34,278 bases of DNA from Rhodoferax sp. (GTDB lineage Bacteria; Pseudomonadota; Gammaproteobacteria; Burkholderiales; Burkholderiaceae_C). The DNA is taken from the NCBI RefSeq assembly GCF_028714215.1, contig NZ_JAQTMS010000057.1, positions 1 through 34,278 of the forward strand. Reading direction: 5' to 3'. The position numbers and the translations under genes were made by a program. Positions 8,648-16,261 of this stretch are shown one piece after another. The notes under the pieces were generated by a model that ran no database searches, was not told the DNA's origin, and saw only the letters and a list, made by a program, of their open reading frames with translations. Position 1 is the stretch's first letter, and each line of letters begins with the position of its first letter.

Positions 8648-9183
8648 ACTGCCGTCGCTTGCGCGTTGCGCTGTGCCTTGCCTGCGCGGCGCTGGCGGCG
8701 AGCCCCGGGGTGCAAGCCCAGGGCTATGAAGTTGTGCCCTGGAGCGCACACAAACCCGTTCCCTCACTGCAAGCGACCGATCTCAACGGTCAGGTCTGGC
8801 GCCTGAAGGACCTGCGCGGCAAGGCGGTGTTGATCAATTTCTGGGCCAGTTGGTGTGAGCCCTGTCGGGCCGAAATGCCTTCCCTGCAAGCCTTGGCGCA
8901 AAGCCTTGGCCCGGAAAAATTGCGGGTGCTGGCGGTCAATTTCAAGGAGTCCGAGGGCACTGTCCGGCGCTATGCCCAGCGCAATGAGCTGCGCTTGCCG
9001 ATACTGCCGGACCCGGCCGGGTTGCTGGCGCGCCAGTGGGGTGTCCGGCTGTTTCCCTCCACCGTGCTGATCTCCGCCGACGGCCGGGTGCGTGGCGTGC
9101 TGCGCGGTGAGTTGGACTGGTCGGGCGCCGAGGCCGCCAGCCTGCTTGCGTCTTTGCTGGCGCCGCCGCCCGGGCAGCGATAA
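8644..9183 (+). CDS. TlpA/ResA-like periplasmic thioredoxin
   Basis: 179-aa thiol-disulfide oxidoreductase. Residues 1-25 look like a Sec signal peptide (RRLR, hydrophobic ALCLACAALAAS, cleavage near VQA/QG). The thioredoxin fold begins with LQATDLNGQVWRLKDLRGKAVLINFWASW and has the active-site pair C71 and C74 (WCEPC); the cis-proline loop is LFPSTVLIS. It probably reduces or oxidises periplasmic protein cysteines. The TTG start at 8644 overlaps the alaS stop by 4 nt (TTGA), which suggests translational coupling; no strong Shine-Dalgarno sequence is visible. The link to alaS is positional only. A TTG start is the main uncertainty. Confidence 0.88.
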   Translation: MNCRRLRVALCLACAALAASPGVQAQGYEVVPWSAHKPVPSLQATDLNGQVWRLKDLRGKAVLINFWASWCEPCRAEMPSLQALAQSLGPEKLRVLAVNFKESEGTVRRYAQRNELRLPILPDPAGLLARQWGVRLFPSTVLISADGRVRGVLRGELDWSGAEAASLLASLLAPPPGQR

Positions 9184-9289
9184 TCGCCGGGCCGGACCGG
9201 GCTTGCCCGCGTTCGCTTGAGCCAGTTTCGGGGTATCTTGACCTACGCCGACTGCGCCCGTTTTTTTACCTTTTTCCGGAGTTCTCTTG

Positions 9290-10429
9290 ATGACCACCGT
9301 TCACGCCTTCGCGCGTCCTGTCGCGCGCCGCAATTTTCTCAAGACCACGGCGCTGGCCGCTGCCACTGCGGCCCTGCCGACTGTCAATTTCGCCCAATCC
9401 GCGATTGCCGCCGAGCGCCAGTTCAACCCCCAGCCTGGCAACTGGCGCACCTTCGAGGTGACGACCCGGGTCGACATCGCCAAGCCGCAAGGCGTGACCC
9501 GGGTCTGGCTGCCGGTACCCAGCGTCAACAGCGAATGGCAACAGTCCCTGGGCAACAACTTTGCCAGCAATGGCAAGGCCCAGTTGACAGCCGATGAGCA
9601 GCAGGGCGTGCGCATGCTTTACGTCGAGTTTGCCGCCAACGAGGCGAAACCTTTTATCGAATTGAGCAGCCTGATCCGGACCCAAAACCGTGCCCTCGAC
9701 GGCGCGAAGCGGCAAGACGTCAATGAAGACGCGGCCACGCTCCAATACTGGACCCGATCCACCAGCCTGCTACCGACCGACGGCATCGTGCGCCAGACCG
9801 CGCTGGAGGCCATTCGCGGCGCCCACGGCGACGCTGAAAAAGCGCAAAAACTGTACGACTGGATCGTCACCAACACCTTCCGCGAACCCAAGGTGCGCGG
9901 CTGCGGCGAGGGCGATATCAAGAGCATGCTGGAAACCGGCAATCTGGGCGGCAAGTGTGCCGATCTGAATGCCTTGTTTGTCGGCCTGTGCCGCTCGGTC
10001 GGCCTGCCGGCACGCGACGTCTATGGCCTGCGCGTAGCGCCCAGCGCCTTCGGCTACAAGGAACTGGGTGGCAACCCGGCCAGCCTGAAGGGCGCGCAAC
10101 ACTGCCGTGCCGAGGTGTTCCTGAAAGGCCGGGGCTGGGTCGGCATGGACCCGGCCGATGTCGCCAAGGTGATGCGCCAGGAAACGCCCCAGTGGATCAA
10201 GTCAGCTGCCAATGCGATCGTGGCGCCGGTCAACAAGAGCTTGTTTGGCGGTTGGGAAGGCAACTGGATGGCTTTCAACACCGCGCACGATGTCAAGCTG
10301 CCGCACGCCAAAAGCCCCAGGCTGGGCTTCCTGATGTACCCGACGGCGGAGAACGCCGCCGGCCGGCTCGACTCCTACGCGCCCGATGACTTCAAGTACC
10401 AGATCAGTGCCAGGGAAATCCGGGCCTGA
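9290..10429 (+). CDS. Exported transglutaminase-like (cysteine protease fold) protein
   Basis: 379 aa from the ATG at 9290, which has GGAG 8 nt upstream; a TTG directly before it (9287) is less likely. The N terminus has an arginine pair and hydrophobic stretch (ARRNFLKTTALAAATAALP), a Tat-type signal. The domain is the transglutaminase-like fold with a complete catalytic triad: C223 in GGKCADLNALFVGLCRSVGLPARDVYG, H271 in GAQHCRAEVF and D287 in GWVGMDPADV. Such bacterial proteins are usually periplasmic peptidases or amide-modifying enzymes; the substrate is unknown. A 6-bp gap to the next gene points to one transcript with the hydrolase. Confidence 0.87.
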   Translation: MTTVHAFARPVARRNFLKTTALAAATAALPTVNFAQSAIAAERQFNPQPGNWRTFEVTTRVDIAKPQGVTRVWLPVPSVNSEWQQSLGNNFASNGKAQLTADEQQGVRMLYVEFAANEAKPFIELSSLIRTQNRALDGAKRQDVNEDAATLQYWTRSTSLLPTDGIVRQTALEAIRGAHGDAEKAQKLYDWIVTNTFREPKVRGCGEGDIKSMLETGNLGGKCADLNALFVGLCRSVGLPARDVYGLRVAPSAFGYKELGGNPASLKGAQHCRAEVFLKGRGWVGMDPADVAKVMRQETPQWIKSAANAIVAPVNKSLFGGWEGNWMAFNTAHDVKLPHAKSPRLGFLMYPTAENAAGRLDSYAPDDFKYQISAREIRA

Positions 10430-10435
10430 CGCAGC

Positions 10436-11299
10436 ATGTTGCAGCGGACCTGGGTGATGCCCATGCTCAAGCTGGTGTTGGCGCTTGCCATGGGAAGCGA
10501 CGGGGTGTCAGCGCTGGGCGCACTACCGGAGCCGGTCGGCTTTGCCAGTCTGGATGGCACGCCACTCAAAGCCTGGGTTTTTCGGCCGACAGACCAACCC
10601 GCGGGCACTGTGGTGGCATTGCATGGCTGCGGTGGTTTGTACGCTACCTCGGGGGCGCGCCGGGGGCAGCTCAATGCCCGCCATCAAGCCCTGGCCGACC
10701 TGCTGCTGGCGCAGGGCTACGCGGTCGTGTTTCCGGACAGCCTGAGCCCGCGTGGCGTGGCCCAGTTGTGCAGGCAAAGAATCGGTGATCGCGCCATCAC
10801 GCAGACACAGCGCCGCCATGACGCGCTGGCTACTTTGAACTGGGTCGCTGCGCAACCGTGGGCCAGTGCTTCCAAAATCGCGCTGCTGGGTTGGTCGCAT
10901 GGCGGCAGCGCCGTGCTGTCGGCGACCGATGCCGGGCAGCGGGAAGTCGCCGCCCAGGCGGTCAAGGCCGGTGTCGCCATTGCTTTCTACCCGGGCTGCG
11001 GCGCGGCGCGCAAGGCCGGCTATCGGCCCAACACCCGGCTGCTGATGTTGCTGGGCGCTCTTGACGACTGGACACCGCCGGGACCCTGCGTTGAACTTGG
11101 TCAGACCGTCGGTGCGGAAGTTCATGTCTACCCCGACAGCTACCACGATTTCGACAACCCGGTCGGGTCGGTCAAGCTGCTGGCCGGCATACCTAACGGC
11201 GTCCACCCCGGTCAAGGTGTGCATGCCGGGCCCAATGAGCAAGCGCGGGAGCAGGCTTATGCGCGCGTGCTTGAGCTGCTGCGCGCCGCCTTTGATTGA
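10436..11299 (+). CDS. Dienelactone hydrolase-family alpha/beta hydrolase, exported
   Basis: 287-aa alpha/beta hydrolase. The oxyanion-loop segment is VVALHGCGGLY; the nucleophile elbow is GWSHGGS with S154; an aspartate lies in LGALDDWTPPGPC and the catalytic histidine in DSYHDFDNP, the order expected for dienelactone-hydrolase-like enzymes. The N terminus (MLKLVLALAMG, then a small-residue stretch) looks like a signal peptide. Internal ATG codons at 10457 and 10463 are possible starts and would give a more compact signal peptide. It lies 6 bp after the transglutaminase-like gene. The natural substrate cannot be told; these proteins are often generic esterases. Confidence 0.85.
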   Translation: MLQRTWVMPMLKLVLALAMGSDGVSALGALPEPVGFASLDGTPLKAWVFRPTDQPAGTVVALHGCGGLYATSGARRGQLNARHQALADLLLAQGYAVVFPDSLSPRGVAQLCRQRIGDRAITQTQRRHDALATLNWVAAQPWASASKIALLGWSHGGSAVLSATDAGQREVAAQAVKAGVAIAFYPGCGAARKAGYRPNTRLLMLLGALDDWTPPGPCVELGQTVGAEVHVYPDSYHDFDNPVGSVKLLAGIPNGVHPGQGVHAGPNEQAREQAYARVLELLRAAFD

Positions 11300-11381
11300 G
11301 TTTTCATCTTCGGCTTTACTGGAATGCACCCTTTCGCCAGTGCGGATGTTGACCGCAGGCACGACATGCGACAGCGTATTT

Positions 11382-11404
11382 AAGATTCATGTAAAATGAA
11401 TGTT
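11382..11404. promoter_or_regulatory. NsrR-type nitric-oxide-responsive operator
   Basis: An 11-1-11 palindrome: AAGATTCATGT (11382-11392), A, AAATGAATGTT (11394-11404). The arms match each other at 9 of 11 positions. Each arm also matches the published NsrR half-site pattern (AAGATGCATTT and its complement, from memory) at 9 of 11. It lies 35 bp before nnrS, a standard NsrR or NnrR target. NsrR is an iron-sulfur repressor that leaves DNA when NO is present, so nnrS and sirB2 are predicted to be induced by NO. Confidence 0.75.
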
Positions 11405-11439
11405 ATTAAATTCCTTGACGCCTGTGTCATCTCACCCGC

Positions 11440-12645
11440 ATGAAACTCGATTCCCTGCCAATCTTCACTGCGGCCCAGGCGGCCGCTCCGCCGCCCCGGG
11501 GCATTCCTTTGTTGCGGTTGGGCTTTCGGCCGTTCTACATCGGGGGTGCGCTGCTGGCCGCTTTGGCCGTGCCGCTGTGGATTGCCATGTTTCTGGGGCA
11601 GTTGCAGTGGACGCCCAATGCGCCGGCGCTGCTGTGGCATGCGCATGAGATGTTGTTTGGTTTCGCGGTGGCCATCATCGTGGGCTTTCTGTTGACGGCC
11701 GGCAAGGCCTGGACCGGGCTGGCAACACCGCGCGGTCCGGCGCTGGGTGCCCTGGCCTTGCTGTGGCTGGCGGCGCGCTTTGCCTCCGTGGCAGGGCCTT
11801 ACGCGCTGTATGCGCTGCTGGACCTGGCGCTGCTGCCGCTGGTGGCGGCCATTCTGGTCAATCTGCTGCTGCGCGCGCGCAATCATCGCAATCTGCCGCT
11901 GGCCTTGCTGCTGGCCCTGCTGGCCGGCGCCAATCTGCTGTTTCACCTGGCGCTGCTGCAAGTGGTTCCAGTGTCGGTCCTGACACCTTTGCACGCCGCT
12001 CTGGCGCTGATCGTGCTGATCGAATGTGTGATGGCCGGGCGCGTCATTCCGGCTTTCACTATGGCGGTGACGCCGGGCTTGAAACTTAGCGCTACGGCAG
12101 GCCTTGAGCGGTTGACGCTGGGCGCCACCGGACTCGGCTTGACGCTCTGGGTATTTGCAGCGCCGGGCCTGCTGACGCTGGCGCTGCTGGCGCTGGCCAG
12201 TGTCCTGCATGTGAAACGCTTGTGGGCTTGGCGCCCAGGCGTCACGGGAAAGCGGCCGATCCTGTGGATTCTGCACGCCGCCTACGCCTGGATTCCGATT
12301 GGGCTGGCATTGCTGGCGCTGGCCCAGATCGGTGTCGTGCCGGTCTCGGCCGGCATCCACGCGCTGGCGGTAGGCGCCACCGGTGGCCTCGTCATCGGCA
12401 TGATCACCCGCACCGCGCGCGGCCATACCGGCCGACTGTTACAGGTGTCCAGACTTGAAGTGCTGGCCTATGGTCTGGTGCTGGGCGCCGCCGTGCTGCG
12501 CGTGCTGCTGCCGCTGCTGGCACCCGGATGGCTGGCGGTTTGGCTGATCGCCGCGGCGGCGGCCTGGAGCGTGGCGTTCTTGCTTTACCTCTGGGTTTTC
12601 ACGCCCTGGTTGCTGCGCACGCGGCTCGACGGCAAGGACGGCTGA
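11440..12645 (+). CDS. nnrS: NnrS family membrane protein (nitric oxide/nitrosative stress)
   Basis: 401-aa multi-pass membrane protein, about 12 hydrophobic segments. Family signatures are LLRLGFRPFYIGGALLAAL near residues 20-40 and WHAHEMLFGFAVAIIVGFLLTA with the conserved histidines, then GKAWTG. NnrS proteins are haem- and copper-containing inner-membrane proteins that protect against nitrosative stress and are controlled by NO regulators. An NsrR-like palindrome lies directly upstream and sirB2 follows 8 bp later. No strong Shine-Dalgarno sequence precedes the ATG. No denitrification enzyme gene is in the window, so the role here is more likely NO protection than a denitrification step. 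Confidence 0.93.
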   Translation: MKLDSLPIFTAAQAAAPPPRGIPLLRLGFRPFYIGGALLAALAVPLWIAMFLGQLQWTPNAPALLWHAHEMLFGFAVAIIVGFLLTAGKAWTGLATPRGPALGALALLWLAARFASVAGPYALYALLDLALLPLVAAILVNLLLRARNHRNLPLALLLALLAGANLLFHLALLQVVPVSVLTPLHAALALIVLIECVMAGRVIPAFTMAVTPGLKLSATAGLERLTLGATGLGLTLWVFAAPGLLTLALLALASVLHVKRLWAWRPGVTGKRPILWILHAAYAWIPIGLALLALAQIGVVPVSAGIHALAVGATGGLVIGMITRTARGHTGRLLQVSRLEVLAYGLVLGAAVLRVLLPLLAPGWLAVWLIAAAAAWSVAFLLYLWVFTPWLLRTRLDGKDG

Positions 12646-12653
12646 GGGCAAGC

Positions 12654-13166
12654 ATGGACTTCGCCGCATTGGATTACCTTTTTGTCAAAACCGTGCATGT
12701 CACCTGTGTCGTGCTCAGCATCAGTCTGTTTGCGCTGCGCGGTACGCTGCAGTTGCAGTCCAGGCCATGGCGCCAGTGGCGCCTGCTGCGCGTGGCGCCG
12801 CACTTGGTCGACACCCTGCTACTGAGTTCCGCCTTGTGGCTGGCCTGGCGCAGCGCGCAATACCCTTTTGAGCAAAGCTGGTTGACCGCCAAGGTGCTGG
12901 CCTTGTTGCTCTACATCGTGCTGGGCCACTATGCCTTGGGCAAGCACACGCCCCAAGCGCGGCGTCCGCTGTTCTTTATGGCGGCGCTGCTTAGCGTGGC
13001 TTACATCGTTGGCGTGGCACTCACGCGTTCACCAACTTGGCAGCTGTCCACTCAAGCTTTGGGTGCCGGTACCGTGCTCGGTTCGGTGTCCGGCAGTGCC
13101 GGCTCGAACGGTGCCGGTTCGGGCGGGGCGGGTGGTGTGCCGGGGTCCTGGTCCGGGGGCGTCTGA
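12654..13166 (+). CDS. SirB2 family membrane protein with unusual Gly/Ser-rich tail
   Basis: 170 aa from the ATG at 12654, with a GAGGG Shine-Dalgarno sequence 5 nt upstream; the frame is open further up but inside nnrS. Four hydrophobic segments are visible: VKTVHVTCVVLSISLFALRG, HLVDTLLLSSALWLAW, WLTAKVLALLLYIVLGHYALG and FFMAALLSVAYIVGVALTRSP, the normal SirB2 body of about 125 aa. After it comes a tail of about 40 residues made almost only of Gly, Ser, Ala and Val, which does not look like SirB2. This tail overlaps a proline-rich reading frame on the other strand. The function of SirB2 is not known; co-location with nnrS suggests membrane or respiratory adaptation. Confidence 0.85.
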   Translation: MDFAALDYLFVKTVHVTCVVLSISLFALRGTLQLQSRPWRQWRLLRVAPHLVDTLLLSSALWLAWRSAQYPFEQSWLTAKVLALLLYIVLGHYALGKHTPQARRPLFFMAALLSVAYIVGVALTRSPTWQLSTQALGAGTVLGSVSGSAGSNGAGSGGAGGVPGSWSGGV

Positions 13167-13240
13167 AACGGCACCGGCGGCAATTCCGGCGGTATCGGTT
13201 GCCCGCTGATGGCGCTGACCTGTCGGTTCGAAGTATTCAT
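13052..13240 (-). CDS. Small proline-rich protein, convergent and overlapping with sirB2
   Basis: 62-aa reading frame on the minus strand, overlapping the last 115 bp of sirB2. After MNTSNRQVSAISGQPIPPELPP it consists of Pro-Pro-Glu/Asp/Ala repeats (APPEPAPFEPALPD). Proline codons are mostly CCG and CCC, and the acidic codons GAC and GAA fit the GC-rich third-position habit of the neighbours. On the sirB2 side the same DNA gives an atypical Gly/Ser tail. I therefore think this frame may be the selected one and the sirB2 tail a by-product. Short proline-rich proteins of this style occur in Comamonadaceae (recall, not checked). The ATG has only a weak ribosome site. It lies 72 bp downstream of the pseudouridine synthase gene, same direction. 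No signal peptide. Confidence 0.5.
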   Translation of the reverse strand: MNTSNRQVSAISGQPIPPELPPVPFQTPPDQDPGTPPAPPEPAPFEPALPDTEPSTVPAPKA

Positions 13241-13312
13241 TCTGAGTGCACTGTAGAAGTCCAGGGGGCTTGCAGTTTGACAATTCTCAAGTTGCGCGGC
13301 GTGCTGGCGGCT

Positions 13313-14227
13313 TCAAACCCCATTGAGTCGGCGCCGACTCTCGAAATACCGTTGCTCACCACTGACCGGATCGACAAACGAGATTGATTTGGCCAGCAAT
13401 TGCAAGGGGTTCCGGTAATCGATTTGCCCCTCAGGCGTGAGCGTCGGGTAGAGGCCATCGCCGACGATCGGCAGGCCCAGTGCCGCCATGTGGACGCGCA
13501 ACTGGTGGCGTTTGCCGGTCACGGGGGTCAACGCGTAGCGGGCCAGCGCGCCTTGCACCTCCAGCACGGCCACCCGCGTGATGGCGTTGACCGGGCCGCT
13601 GACCTCATGTTGCAGCATGAAGTGGTGGGCCTCGACAATCCGGCTCTCCCGCGTCAATGGCAACGCCAGGTCGTCGCGCCAGGGGGCGATCGCTTCGTAG
13701 TTCTTCTTCACCTGGCGCTGGCTGAACAAGGCGTGGTAGCGGGCACGGCTGTCGGGTCGCACCGAAAACAACACCAGGCCGGCGGTGTCGCGGTCAATGC
13801 GGTGGATGGGCGTCAGCGCGGCCAGGCCCAGCTTCTGCTTGAGCCGCAGCAGCAGGGTTTCCTGCAGATAGTTGCCCGATGGCACGACCGGCAAGAAATG
13901 CGGCTTGTCGACCACCACCAGATGCTCGTCCTGGAACAGCACCTCCTCGTCAAACGGGATGCGCGGCTCCGTCGCCACGGCGCGGTAGTAGTAGACGCGT
14001 ATATGGCCTTGGTAGGGTCGCTGCGGCGTGACCGCCACGCCCAGCTCATCGATCACCAGACCCTGCGCCATGCGCTGTTGCCAGACATCCTGCGGGATGG
14101 CGGGGAAGCGTTGGGCAAAGAAGGCCAGCATGGTCGGCCAGGGTCCGGCCGGCAAGCCGACGCAACTAGGCCCGACAGCGCCGCGGGCCGCCGGTTTGAA
14201 AGGGCTAGATGCGCTCAAACACGACAT
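13313..14227 (-). CDS. RluA-family pseudouridine synthase
   Basis: 304 aa. It isomerises a uridine to pseudouridine in rRNA or tRNA. The N-terminal part (LPAGPWPTMLAFFAQRFPAIPQDVWQQRM, then VYYYR) resembles the S4-like region of this subgroup. The catalytic domain has VVVDKPHFLPVVPSG, the catalytic aspartate in HRIDRDTAGLVLF, KKNYEAI, and the closing motif TGKRHQLRVHMAALGLPIVGDGLYP. The ATG at 14227 lies inside the 3' end of trmB, giving a 23-bp overlap and probable coupling. The exact target uridine cannot be assigned from sequence, because the group is not a close match to RluA, RluC or RluD. Confidence 0.92.
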   Translation of the reverse strand: MSCLSASSPFKPAARGAVGPSCVGLPAGPWPTMLAFFAQRFPAIPQDVWQQRMAQGLVIDELGVAVTPQRPYQGHIRVYYYRAVATEPRIPFDEEVLFQDEHLVVVDKPHFLPVVPSGNYLQETLLLRLKQKLGLAALTPIHRIDRDTAGLVLFSVRPDSRARYHALFSQRQVKKNYEAIAPWRDDLALPLTRESRIVEAHHFMLQHEVSGPVNAITRVAVLEVQGALARYALTPVTGKRHQLRVHMAALGLPIVGDGLYPTLTPEGQIDYRNPLQLLAKSISFVDPVSGEQRYFESRRRLNGV

Positions 14228-15014
14228 CCCAGACGCCGTGGCCGAGCTTGATGCCGCGGTTCTCGAATTTGGTCAGTGGCCGGTAATACGGCTTCGGTGC
14301 GTAACCGGCCAGTTCCGGATGGGTTTGCGCCGCGGTGTTTTTGAGCAAGGGTTCGGCGCTCAGCACTTCCAGCATTTGCTCTGCATAGGGTTGCCAGTCG
14401 GTGGCGCAATGCAGGTAGCCGCCGACCTTGAGGCGGGCCGCCAGCTTGGCAATCAGAGGGCTTTGGATCAGGCGGCGTTTGTTGTGCCTCTTCTTGTGCC
14501 AGGGGTCGGGAAAGAAGATGTGCACGCCGCTCAGGCTTTGCAGCGGCAGCATGTGGTCTATGACTTCGACCGCGTCATGCGCCACGATGCGGACGTTGCG
14601 CAGGCCTTGCTCGCCGATGCGCTTGAGCAGGGCACCGACGCCGGGTTGGTGCACCTCGCAGCAGAGAAAGTTTTTCTCCGGCAGCAGCGCCGCAATGTGC
14701 GCCGTGGCCTCGCCCATGCCAAAGCCGATCTCAAGAATGACGGGCCGATTCACGGCCTCAACCTGTCCGGGGTCCGCGACGGCACTCGAGAAGGCAGCGG
14801 AAAAATCAAGGAGCTCTGTCTGGTAAGGTAATAAAAACTGCGGACCGATGTCCGCGACCGCCTTGGCCTGGCCCGTGGTGGTGCGGCCGGCACGGCGCAC
14901 GAAGCTCTTGATTTCTTTCGGATAAGCCACGCCCTCGGGCAAACAGCCTTTGACGCGGCGGCTGGGCGCGGCGGCCGGCGTAGCGGCGGCGCAGGATTGG
15001 GTTGGATCGGTCAC
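14205..15014 (-). CDS. trmB: tRNA (guanine(46)-N7)-methyltransferase
   Basis: 269-aa SAM-dependent methyltransferase that makes m7G46 in the tRNA variable loop. The SAM motif is EIGFGMGEATAHIAALLPEKNF; the TrmB hallmark is IFFPDPWHKKRHNKRRL, with the substrate-binding aspartate, histidine and basic residues. GYLHCATDWQPYAEQML follows. The N-terminal 50 residues (Ala- and Pro-rich, then VRRAGRTTTGQAKAV) are typical for beta-proteobacterial TrmB. The gene overlaps the pseudouridine synthase start and is 33 bp after the 88-aa unknown gene, inside a run of RNA-modification genes. Confidence 0.97.
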   Translation of the reverse strand: MTDPTQSCAAATPAAAPSRRVKGCLPEGVAYPKEIKSFVRRAGRTTTGQAKAVADIGPQFLLPYQTELLDFSAAFSSAVADPGQVEAVNRPVILEIGFGMGEATAHIAALLPEKNFLCCEVHQPGVGALLKRIGEQGLRNVRIVAHDAVEVIDHMLPLQSLSGVHIFFPDPWHKKRHNKRRLIQSPLIAKLAARLKVGGYLHCATDWQPYAEQMLEVLSAEPLLKNTAAQTHPELAGYAPKPYYRPLTKFENRGIKLGHGVWDVVFERI

Positions 15015-15047
15015 GGAGCAGGATTCCAGAGATTGGAAATTGATGAG

Positions 15048-15314
15048 TTATTGATTATCCGACCGGATGCCCAATCTCTGGCGGATGGTTCGCCCCGGGA
15101 GCGCGATATTTCGCTCGACCCAGGTTCTGAACCTGAGCGCGGTCGCCTGCTTCTTCTGGCCCAGATGGATGACCAGCGCGTCGTCGCGAATATGCGTTTC
15201 GGCCGGTTCCCCCATGCTTTTCAATCGACCTGGATAGGTCTGCGCGAGTGCCCGTTCAGTGGCCGTGACGCCCAGCACCTTGTGCACGTCGGCCAGGCTG
15301 ATCCAGCGCTTCAT
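15048..15314 (-). CDS. Conserved-looking small protein of unknown function
   Basis: 88 aa from the ATG at 15314. An in-frame extension to 15395 exists but would overlap the end of gluQ and adds low-quality sequence. The protein starts MKRWISLADVHKVLGVTATER and goes on with RLKSMGEPAETHIRDDALVIHLGQKK and FRTWVERNIALPG, ending in basic, polar residues. It has no signal peptide or membrane segment. The pattern of short beta strands and a basic end could fit an RNA- or DNA-binding role, but no known fold is recognised. It sits between gluQ (22-bp gap) and trmB (33-bp gap), so it is probably co-transcribed with tRNA-modification genes. Confidence 0.7.
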   Translation of the reverse strand: MKRWISLADVHKVLGVTATERALAQTYPGRLKSMGEPAETHIRDDALVIHLGQKKQATALRFRTWVERNIALPGRTIRQRLGIRSDNQ

Positions 15315-15336
15315 GGGCGGCGCGGGTAACGAGCGG

Positions 15337-16257
15337 TCAGAAGGAAATCGCAGGGCTCGTTTTCCAGGCCCTGACCCAATCGTGCAGGGCGGCACTCAGG
15401 GTACCGGTCTTCTCCGGCAGGCCCAATACATCGGCGGCACGATTGAGTGCGCTCAGAGGATCGCTGGTGTCGACCGGTTGTGCGCCGTTCTGCTTGGACA
15501 GTTTCTCACGGTTGGCGCCCAGCACCAGCGGCGTGTGCAGGTAGCGCGGTGTCGGCAGGCCCAGGCGTTGTTGCAGCAGGATTTGGCGCGCCGTGTTGTC
15601 GACCAGATCCTCACCGCGCACCACGTCGGTGATGCCTTGCGCCGCGTCATCCAGTACCACTGCCAGCTGGTAGCTGAAGCAGCCGTCGGCGCGCTTGAGT
15701 ACAAAGTCGCCGACCTCGGCCTCCACATCCTGTTGCTGGGCACCCAGGCGGCGGTCCATCCAATGAAGGGTCGGGCTGGCATCGGTGCGCAGTCGCCATG
15801 CCACAGCGCGCTGGCCGCCGGCGCCGGTTGCGTCGGAGCGGTTGGTCAGGCCGTTGCGGCAACTGCCCGGATAAACCAGTTCCGCGTGCCGCGGGTGATC
15901 CTGGCCAAGGCGGGCCAGCGCGGCCTCGATGTCTTTGCGCGAGCAGTTGCAGGGATAGGCCAGGGAGCGTGCCACCAGCTGCTCCAGCGCCTGTTGGTAA
16001 AGCCCGCTGCGTTGCGATTGCCACACGGGTGCTGCGTCGGCGTGCAGACCGCACTCGCTCAATTGTTGCAGGATGATGCGGTCCATTCCCGCTACGCAGC
16101 GCGCGGTGTCTACGTCTTCCAGGCGCACCAGCCATTGGCCGGCATGGGCCCTGGCGTCGAGCCAACTGGCCAGCGCTGCCACCAGCGAGCCGGCATGCAG
16201 CGGCCCGGTCGGGGAGGGGGCAAAGCGACCTCTGTACCTTGCTCCCACGCTTATCAC
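15337..16257 (-). CDS. gluQ: Glutamyl-Q tRNA(Asp) synthetase
   Basis: 306 aa, the expected size for this truncated GluRS paralogue, which lacks the anticodon-binding domain. It attaches glutamate to queuosine at position 34 of tRNA-Asp. Visible are the HIGH-type motif in GRFAPSPTGPLHAGSLVAAL, the KMSKS-type motif as EKLSKQNG, and zinc ligands in YPCNCSRKDIE and YPGSCRNG. VVRGEDLVDNTARQILLQQRLGLP is the GluRS-like middle part. The gene starts 4 bp after the FAD oxidoreductase stop, in the same direction. It pairs well with trmB two genes away as a tRNA-modification cluster. Confidence 0.95.
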   Translation of the reverse strand: MISVGARYRGRFAPSPTGPLHAGSLVAALASWLDARAHAGQWLVRLEDVDTARCVAGMDRIILQQLSECGLHADAAPVWQSQRSGLYQQALEQLVARSLAYPCNCSRKDIEAALARLGQDHPRHAELVYPGSCRNGLTNRSDATGAGGQRAVAWRLRTDASPTLHWMDRRLGAQQQDVEAEVGDFVLKRADGCFSYQLAVVLDDAAQGITDVVRGEDLVDNTARQILLQQRLGLPTPRYLHTPLVLGANREKLSKQNGAQPVDTSDPLSALNRAADVLGLPEKTGTLSAALHDWVRAWKTSPAISF

Positions 16258-16261
16258 CCCA

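Noticed and set aside
6023..8767. 914-codon open frame antisense to alaS
   Set aside because: Shadow of a strongly GC3-biased gene; the translation is low-complexity in Ala, His, Gln and Val with no recognisable domain.
9238..9266. Promoter before the transglutaminase-like gene
   Set aside because: TTGACC is present, but the place for a -10 element is only a run of T; not enough to call.
12528..12653. Upstream extension of the sirB2 frame into nnrS
   Set aside because: The ATG at 12654 has a well-placed Shine-Dalgarno sequence and gives the normal SirB2 N terminus; the extension is an nnrS shadow.
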